Shown here piece after piece: positions 1-6,530 of a stretch of DNA of 60,402 nucleotides. The translations under genes were made by a program, and so were the position numbers. The notes below the pieces were generated by a model. It was not told the origin of the DNA. It worked only from the letters and a program-made list of their open reading frames with translations, and searched no databases. This stretch comes from Fidelibacterota bacterium (GTDB lineage Bacteria > Fidelibacterota > Marinisomatia > Marinisomatales > JABMOV01), in NCBI GenBank assembly GCA_013203145.1, contig JABMOV010000166.1:1-60402 (forward strand). The letters run 5' to 3'. Each line of letters opens with the position of its first letter. Positions within the stretch are counted from its first letter, which is position 1.

Positions 1-88
1 AATTTCAATTTTAAGATAAAATCAGTAAACCGTCTGACCACAGATTTTAGTTTTTGTGCTAAACTCCAGTATCAAATTCATCTAATTC

Positions 89-646
89 ATGATACTTATT
101 ATTGATAACTACGATTCCTTTACATACAACCTCATGCAGCGCGTGGAAGGGCTTGGTACTTCCACACAGGTTGTACTTCATGATAAAATTTCTATCGATG
201 ATATAACCAATCTCAATCCTAACAAAATCATCATTTCACCAGGACCCGGGAAACCTGAGAATGCCGGAATTTCAAAGGAAGTTGTGAAGAACTTTTATAC
301 AAAAATTCCACTACTGGGTGTATGTCTTGGACATCAATGTATTGGTGAAGTATTTGGATCAAAGATTATTCCGGCAAAACACATGATGCACGGAAAAACG
401 GATGAAATTGAGCATAATAATTCCAATTTATTTGAAACTCTTTCTAACCCAATGACAGTAGCCAGATATCACTCTCTTGTTTTGGACTCGGTTCCCAATG
501 GATTCCGATTATCGGCGTGGGATTCACAGAATGATATTATGGCAATGCAGCATGAATCGTTACCTGTGTTTGGTATTCAATTTCATCCTGAATCATTTTT
601 AACACCAAATGGCGACGATCTCCTTAGAAATTTTGTGAATAACTAA
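89..646 (+). CDS. pabA: Aminodeoxychorismate/anthranilate synthase glutamine amidotransferase subunit
   Basis: Class I glutamine amidotransferase of 185 residues, the full length for PabA/TrpG. It releases ammonia from glutamine and passes it to the chorismate-binding subunit encoded immediately downstream. Visible motifs are the N-terminal DNYDSFTYNL, the oxyanion-hole segment SPGPGKPENAG, the nucleophile elbow GVCLGHQCIGE with the catalytic Cys, and the His-Glu pair in GIQFHPES. The stop codon shares one base with the pabB start (TAATG), so the two are translationally coupled. Because the partner has the PabB-type lysine, the main role is probably p-aminobenzoate synthesis. Such subunits can also serve TrpE, and no trp genes are present here. 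No clear Shine-Dalgarno precedes the ATG. Confidence 0.95.
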   Translation: MILIIDNYDSFTYNLMQRVEGLGTSTQVVLHDKISIDDITNLNPNKIIISPGPGKPENAGISKEVVKNFYTKIPLLGVCLGHQCIGEVFGSKIIPAKHMMHGKTDEIEHNNSNLFETLSNPMTVARYHSLVLDSVPNGFRLSAWDSQNDIMAMQHESLPVFGIQFHPESFLTPNGDDLLRNFVNN

Positions 647-1794
647 TGAACGCTAATATTTTGAATAATTCTTCATTAAGACCTGCTCTATTTTGGAGTA
701 AATCAAAAAAAGGTTGGAAGAGAATTATTGCTTCCAATCCCATTGATATTTTAGAAGGAGACAAAACACTACCAGTTGAGATAATTCAACAATATTTTAA
801 AAAATATACCGGAAAATTGATACTTGGATTTATTTCTTATGAATACGGAGTAGCACAACATGATGTAATCACATCTAATCCATCATTATTTAACATACCT
901 GATGTTTATTTTGCAGCATACGATAAATATGAAGAAATTGATAAAATTCCATTATCAAACGACTTGGTTGACCCAAGATTAGCATTTCAGTCTACTACGA
1001 GCAAACAACAATATTTGGATGCAATTGGTAACATAATCAATCATATTCGTCAGGGAAATATATATCAGGCAAATTTTACTCATTTCCTAAAAAGTGAATA
1101 TGAGGGAGAATCATATCAATTATTCAAACAAATGATTCGACAAAATCCTGTTGAATTTTCATCGTTTTTACACACACCGGATTTTACCATACATAGTTTA
1201 TCCCCGGAACGATTTGCCACAATTCGTGGAAATTCCATTTTTACGGAACCCATCAAGGGAACACGACCAAGGGGAGAAAATCAAGCTGCAGATAATCAGA
1301 ATCGGGAAGCATTGCTTTCTAGTGAAAAGGAAAAAGCAGAACTCAATATGATTACAGATTTGCTTAGAAATGATCTTGGGAAAATTTCTGAAATTGGATC
1401 TGTAAACGTAACAAAAAATCGTGAAGTGATGCCCCTTGAAGCTGTCTGGCATACGCACTCAATCATTGAAGGACATCTCAAAGAAAATGTAAGTCCAATT
1501 GAAGCTATCTTATCTATGATACCAGGTGGATCAATTACGGGATGCCCAAAAAAACGAGCGGTAGAGATTATAGACGATTTGGAAACGTACAAACGTGGAT
1601 TATATACCGGGACGATTGGTATACAATATCCAAATGGTGACTCAGATTGGAGCATTGCGATTCGAACTCTAATTGAACAGAATAATAATCTCTATTTGGG
1701 TATAGGAGGTGGAATTACTCTAGATTCCATCCCGGAGGATGAGTATGCTGAATCACTGGCAAAAGCAAAATCATTTATGGAAATTAGAACATGA
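646..1794 (+). CDS. pabB: Aminodeoxychorismate synthase component I
   Basis: Chorismate-binding enzyme of 382 residues that converts chorismate plus ammonia to 4-amino-4-deoxychorismate for folate. The conserved blocks are QGNIYQANFTH, LSPERF, TEPIKGTRPRG, NMITDLLRNDLGK, IPGGSITGCPKKRAVEIID and RGLYTGTIG. The lysine in PIKGT is the catalytic nucleophile typical of aminodeoxychorismate synthases; anthranilate synthases have PLAGT there. This is why it is called PabB and not TrpE. It is shorter than E. coli PabB (about 450 residues), mainly through a reduced N-terminal region. It overlaps pabA by one base and pabC by four (ATGA), forming a tight three-gene operon. Confidence 0.95.
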   Translation: MNANILNNSSLRPALFWSKSKKGWKRIIASNPIDILEGDKTLPVEIIQQYFKKYTGKLILGFISYEYGVAQHDVITSNPSLFNIPDVYFAAYDKYEEIDKIPLSNDLVDPRLAFQSTTSKQQYLDAIGNIINHIRQGNIYQANFTHFLKSEYEGESYQLFKQMIRQNPVEFSSFLHTPDFTIHSLSPERFATIRGNSIFTEPIKGTRPRGENQAADNQNREALLSSEKEKAELNMITDLLRNDLGKISEIGSVNVTKNREVMPLEAVWHTHSIIEGHLKENVSPIEAILSMIPGGSITGCPKKRAVEIIDDLETYKRGLYTGTIGIQYPNGDSDWSIAIRTLIEQNNNLYLGIGGGITLDSIPEDEYAESLAKAKSFMEIRT

Positions 1795-2564
1795 ACATTT
1801 TATGGAATAATCAATGGGTGAAGCCTGAAGAAGCAGTCATTCCGTTACATTCTGAAGCGGTGATGTATGGGTTGGGCGCCTTTGAAACCTTGAGAGCAAA
1901 TTTGGGTGGAGATATTATAAAACCAGAAGCTCATATTGATCGATTATTTCTTTCTTTAGATTCTATCGGATTATCACATTCTTATACTATAGAGGAAATA
2001 TTGCTCATGCTTCGTCGGGTTGCCGAAAATGGTAAATCCACCATGCAACGAATGAAAATCATGGTTGTGCCAGAAGGGATCGCCGTAACCAGTGAAGTTT
2101 TGAAAATTGATCCCACAATATATAATGGGATTGCATTAAAATCCGTCGTTCAGCATCGACCATTACCAAATGTAAAATCTTTATCATATTTAGAATGTCT
2201 ATTGAGCTATCGTGAAGCAATCAAAGAGGGCTATTTTGAAGCGTTAATGATTGGGCTTGAGGGAGAGGTGTATGAAGGTTCACGATCAAATATATTTTGG
2301 TTTGATGAGGATATTCTTCATACCAGAGATACTGGAGTTTTACCTGGAATTACACGCCAATTAGTATTGGATCAATCTCCATTCGATATAGAATATTCCA
2401 TCACAAATTTGGATGATTTAAAAACCAAGGATGAAATCTTTATTACCAGCAGTACGCTGGGAATTGTTCCAGTAAGTAAAATTGATGATGCAATTATTCA
2501 GGATGATACATTTCAGCATACGGGTAAAATTTGGAATATTTTACAAAAGAAATTTTATAAATAA
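1791..2564 (+). CDS. pabC: Aminodeoxychorismate lyase, class IV PLP enzyme
   Basis: Class IV (branched-chain aminotransferase fold) PLP protein of 257 residues. It is expected to split aminodeoxychorismate into p-aminobenzoate and pyruvate. The start of the fold is seen in YGLGAFETLRA. The PLP lysine lies in NVKSLSYLECLLSYREA, followed by the EGEVYEGSRSNIFWF phosphate-binding block and a C-terminal TSSTLGIVPV segment. D-amino acid or branched-chain aminotransferases share these motifs. The 4-base overlap with pabB and the complete pabA-pabB-pabC order make the lyase the natural reading. Confidence 0.9.
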   Translation: MNILWNNQWVKPEEAVIPLHSEAVMYGLGAFETLRANLGGDIIKPEAHIDRLFLSLDSIGLSHSYTIEEILLMLRRVAENGKSTMQRMKIMVVPEGIAVTSEVLKIDPTIYNGIALKSVVQHRPLPNVKSLSYLECLLSYREAIKEGYFEALMIGLEGEVYEGSRSNIFWFDEDILHTRDTGVLPGITRQLVLDQSPFDIEYSITNLDDLKTKDEIFITSSTLGIVPVSKIDDAIIQDDTFQHTGKIWNILQKKFYK

Positions 2565-2754
2565 TACACTGCGTCTCTTGGTGAAAAATGGGTATGTGCG
2601 GTAGCTGATTAATCTCTTGTACCAGTGAATTATATCAGTTTGTGTATGGGTGTCGTTGGGGATTGCGGGCTTCATTCCTGTCAAGAAACAAGAAAGTTTA
2701 AGCGGGCTACAGCTCTTGGACTTAATACTATCCCGGCTATTATTTTTATACATT
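2565..2754. other. Intergenic stretch, possible recombination-site arm
   Basis: No gene is supported between pabC and the inverted repeat at 2755. The stretch contains GC-rich runs (CGTTGGGGATTGCGGG, AGCGGGCTACAG, CCCGGCTATT) in an otherwise AT-rich intergenic context, and runs directly into the GTTGTAGTGC repeat. Its composition recalls the structured ends of gene cassettes in Bacteroidetes. I could not fold it into a convincing hairpin by eye. Confidence 0.3.
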
Positions 2755-2768
2755 GTTGTAGTGCGTAC
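2755..2768 (+). repeat. Inverted repeat, left copy (GTTGTAGTGCGTAC)
   Basis: The 14 bases GTTGTAGTGCGTAC match the reverse complement of the copy at 3214-3227 at 13 of 14 positions. The pair brackets the small membrane protein gene 2773-3186 and nothing else. Confidence 0.7.
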
Positions 2769-2772
2769 TTAA

Positions 2773-3186
2773 TTATTTCACCTCTCTACTTTTTTCAATT
2801 CTAATTAATAATTCAAAGGTCATAATTGCAAAGAATGAACCCACAATTGATGCTATAATATCATATGTGTCATAATGCTCGCTTGCTCCCCACATAGGTT
2901 TAAGTTCTTCAATTATTAAAATGGCAGAAACAACTATCGAACTTGTATAGACAATTAATCTGGCATGTTTAATTTTACGAATCACTACTGCTGTTACAGC
3001 AGCTGTACTAATAATGTAGGCTGCAATAAAATTGGGGAAGCAGCCAGTTAGTATTTTCAGTACCTCTGAATTGTTCAAAGTCGGTCTTAAGAATTCTTTG
3101 TTAAATGATATCAAACCAAATAATGCAGCAAAAAGGATTGCATTAATTGTAATTACTCTCTTCTTATTCTTCAACTTAATATTCAT
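2773..3186 (-). CDS. Small four-helix membrane protein, cassette-like context
   Basis: Hydrophobic protein of 137 residues with about four predicted membrane segments (near residues 12-30, 52-70, 77-95 and 108-127) and a basic N-terminus (MNIKLKNKKR). The segment EELKPMWGASEHYDTYDIIA, with acidic residues before a final helix, is reminiscent of VanZ-like small membrane proteins, but I do not claim membership. No enzymatic motif is visible. It sits alone between inverted repeats at 2755 and 3214, out of step with the pab operon and the DNA-repair gene on either side. This suggests recent acquisition as a mobile cassette. Function unknown. Confidence 0.6.
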   Translation of the reverse strand: MNIKLKNKKRVITINAILFAALFGLISFNKEFLRPTLNNSEVLKILTGCFPNFIAAYIISTAAVTAVVIRKIKHARLIVYTSSIVVSAILIIEELKPMWGASEHYDTYDIIASIVGSFFAIMTFELLIRIEKSREVK

Positions 3187-3213
3187 TCTTATTATTCTTT
3201 ATAATGTGTTTTT

Positions 3214-3227
3214 GTATGCACTACAAC
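3214..3227 (-). repeat. Inverted repeat, right copy (GTATGCACTACAAC)
   Basis: Reverse-complement partner of 2755-2768 with one mismatch. It is followed directly by GTCTCAATAAA (3228-3238). That 11-mer recurs at 14234-14244, upstream of the restriction-modification gene. Confidence 0.7.
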
Positions 3228-3259
3228 GTCTCAATAAATCCAATATTACGTTTATCCGG

Positions 3260-3826
3260 TTAACTCTGTAATTCTTTATATCTAAAACAATCCACGGTGT
3301 GATCATTTACAATGCCTGCACCTTGCATGAATGCATAGACAATAGTTGTACCAACAAATTTGAATCCCCGTTTTTTTAAATCAGTACTGATTTCATCACT
3401 TAAAGGAGTTGATGCTGGGATTTCTTTGATTGACTTCAATGTATTCTGGATTGGTTTTCCATTTGTAAACTGCCAGATATATGTATCAAACGATCCAAAT
3501 TCTTTTTGGACTTCTAAAAATGCCTGTGCATTTGTAATTGTGGCATTGATCTTTAGTTTATTTCGGATAATTGCTGGATTTTGTCGCAATTCTTCAGCTT
3601 TTGATTCATCGTACGTTGCAATGATATTTGGTTCAAAATTGTCGAACGCTGCCCTGAAACCTTCTCGTTTATTAAGCACAATTTGCCAACTTAATCCGGC
3701 CTGAAATGCATCAAGTGTAATAAACTCAAACCACAAACGATCGTCATGGCAGGGCGTGCCCCATTCATCATCATGGTATTTTTGCATGAGTTCGTTATTT
3801 CCGAGCCAATCACATCTTTTTTTCAT
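3260..3826 (-). CDS. tag: DNA-3-methyladenine glycosylase I
   Basis: Helix-hairpin-helix superfamily glycosylase that removes 3-methyladenine from alkylated DNA. The N-terminal RCDWLGN with its zinc-ligand Cys, then YHDDEWGTPCHDD, LWFEFITLDAFQAGLSW and, near the end, NDHTVDCFRYKE (His and Cys zinc ligands) are Tag signatures. The length of about 188 residues matches the family. I place the start at the ATG of MKKRCDWLG: a GGGAGG Shine-Dalgarno lies at the right spacing, and this ATG overlaps the upstream stop as ATGA. A longer frame would add six residues (MGGKFF). Confidence 0.93.
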   Translation of the reverse strand: MKKRCDWLGNNELMQKYHDDEWGTPCHDDRLWFEFITLDAFQAGLSWQIVLNKREGFRAAFDNFEPNIIATYDESKAEELRQNPAIIRNKLKINATITNAQAFLEVQKEFGSFDTYIWQFTNGKPIQNTLKSIKEIPASTPLSDEISTDLKKRGFKFVGTTIVYAFMQGAGIVNDHTVDCFRYKELQS

Positions 3827-4380
3827 AAAGAATTTTCCTCCCAATAATCTTCCAGTTCAACACCAAGTCCACTTGCCAATCGGTTAACATAGTTAAAATA
3901 ATCGATAACCATATTAATTTGTAGAATAGCCTTATCTGAAAACCCTTGATTTCTCAAATCATCAATATGTGTTTTTTCAACTTTCCATGGTGTTGCTGTT
4001 AAAATTTTGGCATAATTCAACATGGATGCATCAGGCTCAGATATACCGAGCGGCAATTCGCCTTTTTCTAGGGTAATCGTATTTTGTTCATCATAACCGG
4101 TTTGACGAAGACCCTCTCCGTGATGCCTAATTCAGTAATGACATTGATTTTGAACCGATACTGCAACAGCAATCATTTCACGCTGCGTACGTGATAATTC
4201 AGACGAACCAAACATGAGTCGTTTATACAAACGAAGATGATCTTCCATCGTCTGTTCATCCAGACTATGGATTTTAATAATATGATCTAATAGACCATTG
4301 GATCTGTTTTTATAGCGATCAATTAATTGCGCTAAACGACCTTTTGCAACCGCCTCATCAATCCATTTTATCCACGCCAT
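3823..4380 (-). CDS. AhpD-like peroxidase-related protein, probable selenoprotein (in-frame UGA)
   Basis: Read through a single in-frame UGA at 4132-4134, this is a 185-residue protein, the normal length of AhpD-like peroxidase-related (carboxymuconolactone decarboxylase fold) proteins. The first part is residues 1-82, ending EMIAVAVSVQNQCHY. The same frame then continues IRHHGEGLRQTGYDE to the natural stop. The family motif is E...C-x-x-C-x-x-H-H, and here the second active-site Cys is replaced by UGA: C-H-Y-[UGA]-I-R-H-H. AhpD-like selenoproteins with CxxU are known from marine metagenomes. A hairpin suited to a bacterial SECIS follows the UGA (4089-4125). The expected role is thiol/selenol peroxide reduction. 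The gene starts 18 bases after the ferredoxin-NADP reductase stop and overlaps tag by 4 bases. The alternative is a nonsense mutation or base error of a Cys codon. Confidence 0.75.
4089..4125 (-). promoter_or_regulatory. Candidate bacterial SECIS hairpin downstream of UGA
   Basis: On the minus-strand transcript, the element begins 6 bases after the UGA codon. Outer arms CATCA and TGATG pair perfectly, and CGG pairs with CCG above them. The apical region GGAGA-GGGTCT-TCGTC can form a short helix with a GGGUCU loop. That loop contains the GGUCU seen in the E. coli fdhF SECIS. The loop begins 17 bases after the UGA, within the usual window for SelB-dependent recoding. The pairing was judged by eye and the upper helix is imperfect. 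Confidence 0.5.
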
Positions 4381-4398
4381 ATTAGTGTTTGATAAATT

Positions 4399-5202
4399 CT
4401 ACCAGTATCGTTCGACGTGAATATTTCCAGGGCTTTTCTTCGTATGTTCCACAAAGCCTACCGATTCAAGTTTAGAAACCAATGTTTCAATCATTGCAGG
4501 ACCACCGCAAAGAAATATATGGGTATTGTCAGGAATAGGTTTCTCTCCCCAGCTTTCTTCCAATGCGGAACTTTCCCAGGCATCCTGCACGTAGCCATGC
4601 AAACCACCCCAGGGTGTCACTTCTTCTTTGGGTCGGCTGATAATGGGAATATAGGTCACGTTGGAACACATGTGTTTTAGGGTAATCAACTCTGAACGAT
4701 AGCCTAAATCCCAGGAATGTCGGGCTCCATGGATAATTCCAAATTTGCGATCTCCTCCACAGACTAAATGGGTTCGGAGCATGCTCATGTAAGGTGCCAA
4801 TCCGGTTCCAGTTCCGATGAGTAAAATATTCGGTTCACCTTCAATCATATCAAGAGTAAACATGCCGGTGAATTTTTTTCCAAGAAGTATTCGATTTCCT
4901 GGTTTTAATGCAAACAAACGCGGTGTGAGTTTTCCAGACCGAACCAGAGTAATATAAAACTCAATGTACTCTTTATTCTTTGAAGATGATGCTATTGAAT
5001 AGGCACGTTTAATAGGTTTATCTGAATCTGTTTTAGGTTCACGATCAGCAAAGGCTGAACGAAGAGCAGATTCTGGCAGGCCCAGAACACCGAATTGTCC
5101 GGCTTCAAAATCCGGTAATTCCCATCCATCAGGTACAACTCTTAATATGAGTAATTCAGGTGAGATTTCAATTCGCTGGCTTACAACTGCATTTAATTCC
5201 AT
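4399..5202 (-). CDS. fpr: Ferredoxin--NADP(+) reductase
   Basis: FAD/NAD(P)-binding oxidoreductase of 267 residues. The FAD-binding block KRAYSIASSS lies near residue 65 and the NADP-binding GTGTGLAPYMSML near residue 130. FLCGGPAMIE precedes the C-terminus, which ends in an aromatic residue (HVERYW) as in the bacterial Fpr subclass. It moves electrons between NADPH and ferredoxin or flavodoxin in the cytoplasm. It ends 18 bases before the AhpD-like selenoprotein, so it may be co-transcribed with it. Supply of reducing power to that protein is conceivable but unproven. Confidence 0.9.
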   Translation of the reverse strand: MELNAVVSQRIEISPELLILRVVPDGWELPDFEAGQFGVLGLPESALRSAFADREPKTDSDKPIKRAYSIASSSKNKEYIEFYITLVRSGKLTPRLFALKPGNRILLGKKFTGMFTLDMIEGEPNILLIGTGTGLAPYMSMLRTHLVCGGDRKFGIIHGARHSWDLGYRSELITLKHMCSNVTYIPIISRPKEEVTPWGGLHGYVQDAWESSALEESWGEKPIPDNTHIFLCGGPAMIETLVSKLESVGFVEHTKKSPGNIHVERYW

Positions 5203-5204
5203 TA

Positions 5205-6530
5205 TTATTTCCCCAATATTCCTAACTGTTTATATTTTTCTAGATACTTCTTATAAAGTGTTTTGTGTCGATCATTCATGTCGGTGGTCGTTCCAAGAAT
5301 ATATGCCTGTTCAACATGTGATGTAATTTCGAGTATATCGCCGTCCGCTATGAACAAAGATGCATCTTTGCCAATGTCCAACGATCCTATCTGATCGTCA
5401 ACTCCAAGGATTTCTGCAGCGGATAGCGTTATAGATCGCAAAGCGACATCCATGGGTAAACCAAAAGCAGCTGCCATTGCGGCGTGGTTAGGTAAATCCC
5501 TGACATGTGCCGCTTGAAATGCATTACCAGCTGTGGATATACAGAATGATACACCGGCCTCGTACAACCAGGCAGGAAGGGCATAGGCTTCGCTATAATC
5601 ACTATTTCTGCGCCATGGTGTTCGGAGGGTGCCTTCTATTATAACAGGGATTTGATGTTCTTTCAAGATTTCTGTAACACGCCAGGCATCCCAGCCACCA
5701 ACAATAACTATTTTCACGTTTTGCTTTATGGACCAATGTACAGCAGTTTCAATTTGACGTGCATCAAAGGCATGAATGAAAAATGGTTTTTCACCATTTG
5801 CATAAGGAATCATTGCCTCAAGTCGAAGATCATGTGCTACATCATGTGGACGTGATTTTGGTGGATTGTCTATTATTTTTTGGTATTGGCGTACTCGATC
5901 AATTAATTCATTCAGTTCTTTTAGAGCTTTGCGTCGGTTTTCCTCTTGCTCACTAACAGGAGTTTTGGAATTGGGATTAGTATCAATCCACATATCAGGC
6001 CAATTAACATGCAAAGCAGTTGGATGATTAAGAGTAGCATCTTCCCATGTCCATCCATCCATCATCATGAGTGAAGATTGCCCAGTTAGCCTCCCGCCTG
6101 TTGGCATAGTATTTACAAAAAGAACACCATTTGATCGTGTTATTGGTATGAGTTCCGAATCAGGATTATAGCTCACATTGGCGCGAACCTCAGGTGTCAT
6201 GTCACCGACTTCATCGTAGTCAACTGTGGCACGAACGGCAGAGACTTCCACTAAACCCAAAGTAGACACGCTGGCAATTAAACCGGGATAGATGTGTTTT
6301 CCTCCAGCATCGATTACTTCCATTTCAGGGTTAGGGACAATATTATCATCAATGCGGGTAATGATACCATTTTCAAACAGGATATCAGTGTGTTCCAATA
6401 CACCATGTGATACAGTATGCAACGTGCCATTTTGAATTAAAATGGGTTTTTCCTGCGCCGGTGCTGGAATTTGATCAGAGGCGAAAATAACTGCAAATGC
6501 AAATATTGGGAGGTAAATAAGTTGTCTCAT
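5205..6530 (-). CDS. Secreted amidohydrolase-family protein lacking the HxH metal motif
   Basis: Protein of about 441 residues with a signal peptide (MRQLIYLPIFAFAVIFA) and an amidohydrolase composite domain: N-terminal sandwich LIQNGTLHTV, and C-terminal GSLDIGKDASLFIADGDILE. The usual GLIDxHxH metal site is replaced by YPGLIASVSTLGLVE. The later metal-ligand regions (FFIHAFDARQ, IVIVGGWDAWR, ISTAGNAF) are also degenerate. It may therefore bind fewer metals or be a non-catalytic partner of the upstream protein. The start is placed at ATGAGACAA, overlapping the upstream stop as ATGA. Imidazolonepropionase-like periplasmic pairs are common in the FCB group. Substrate unknown. Confidence 0.8.
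   Translation of the reverse strand: MRQLIYLPIFAFAVIFASDQIPAPAQEKPILIQNGTLHTVSHGVLEHTDILFENGIITRIDDNIVPNPEMEVIDAGGKHIYPGLIASVSTLGLVEVSAVRATVDYDEVGDMTPEVRANVSYNPDSELIPITRSNGVLFVNTMPTGGRLTGQSSLMMMDGWTWEDATLNHPTALHVNWPDMWIDTNPNSKTPVSEQEENRRKALKELNELIDRVRQYQKIIDNPPKSRPHDVAHDLRLEAMIPYANGEKPFFIHAFDARQIETAVHWSIKQNVKIVIVGGWDAWRVTEILKEHQIPVIIEGTLRTPWRRNSDYSEAYALPAWLYEAGVSFCISTAGNAFQAAHVRDLPNHAAMAAAFGLPMDVALRSITLSAAEILGVDDQIGSLDIGKDASLFIADGDILEITSHVEQAYILGTTTDMNDRHKTLYKKYLEKYKQLGILGK

Noticed and set aside
646..1794. TrpE (anthranilate synthase) instead of PabB
   Set aside because: The PIKGT lysine and the adjacent pabC favour aminodeoxychorismate synthase.
2541..2753. 70-residue minus-strand ORF after pabC
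   Set aside because: It overlaps the pabC end and the inverted-repeat region, and looks like chance translation of a structured site.
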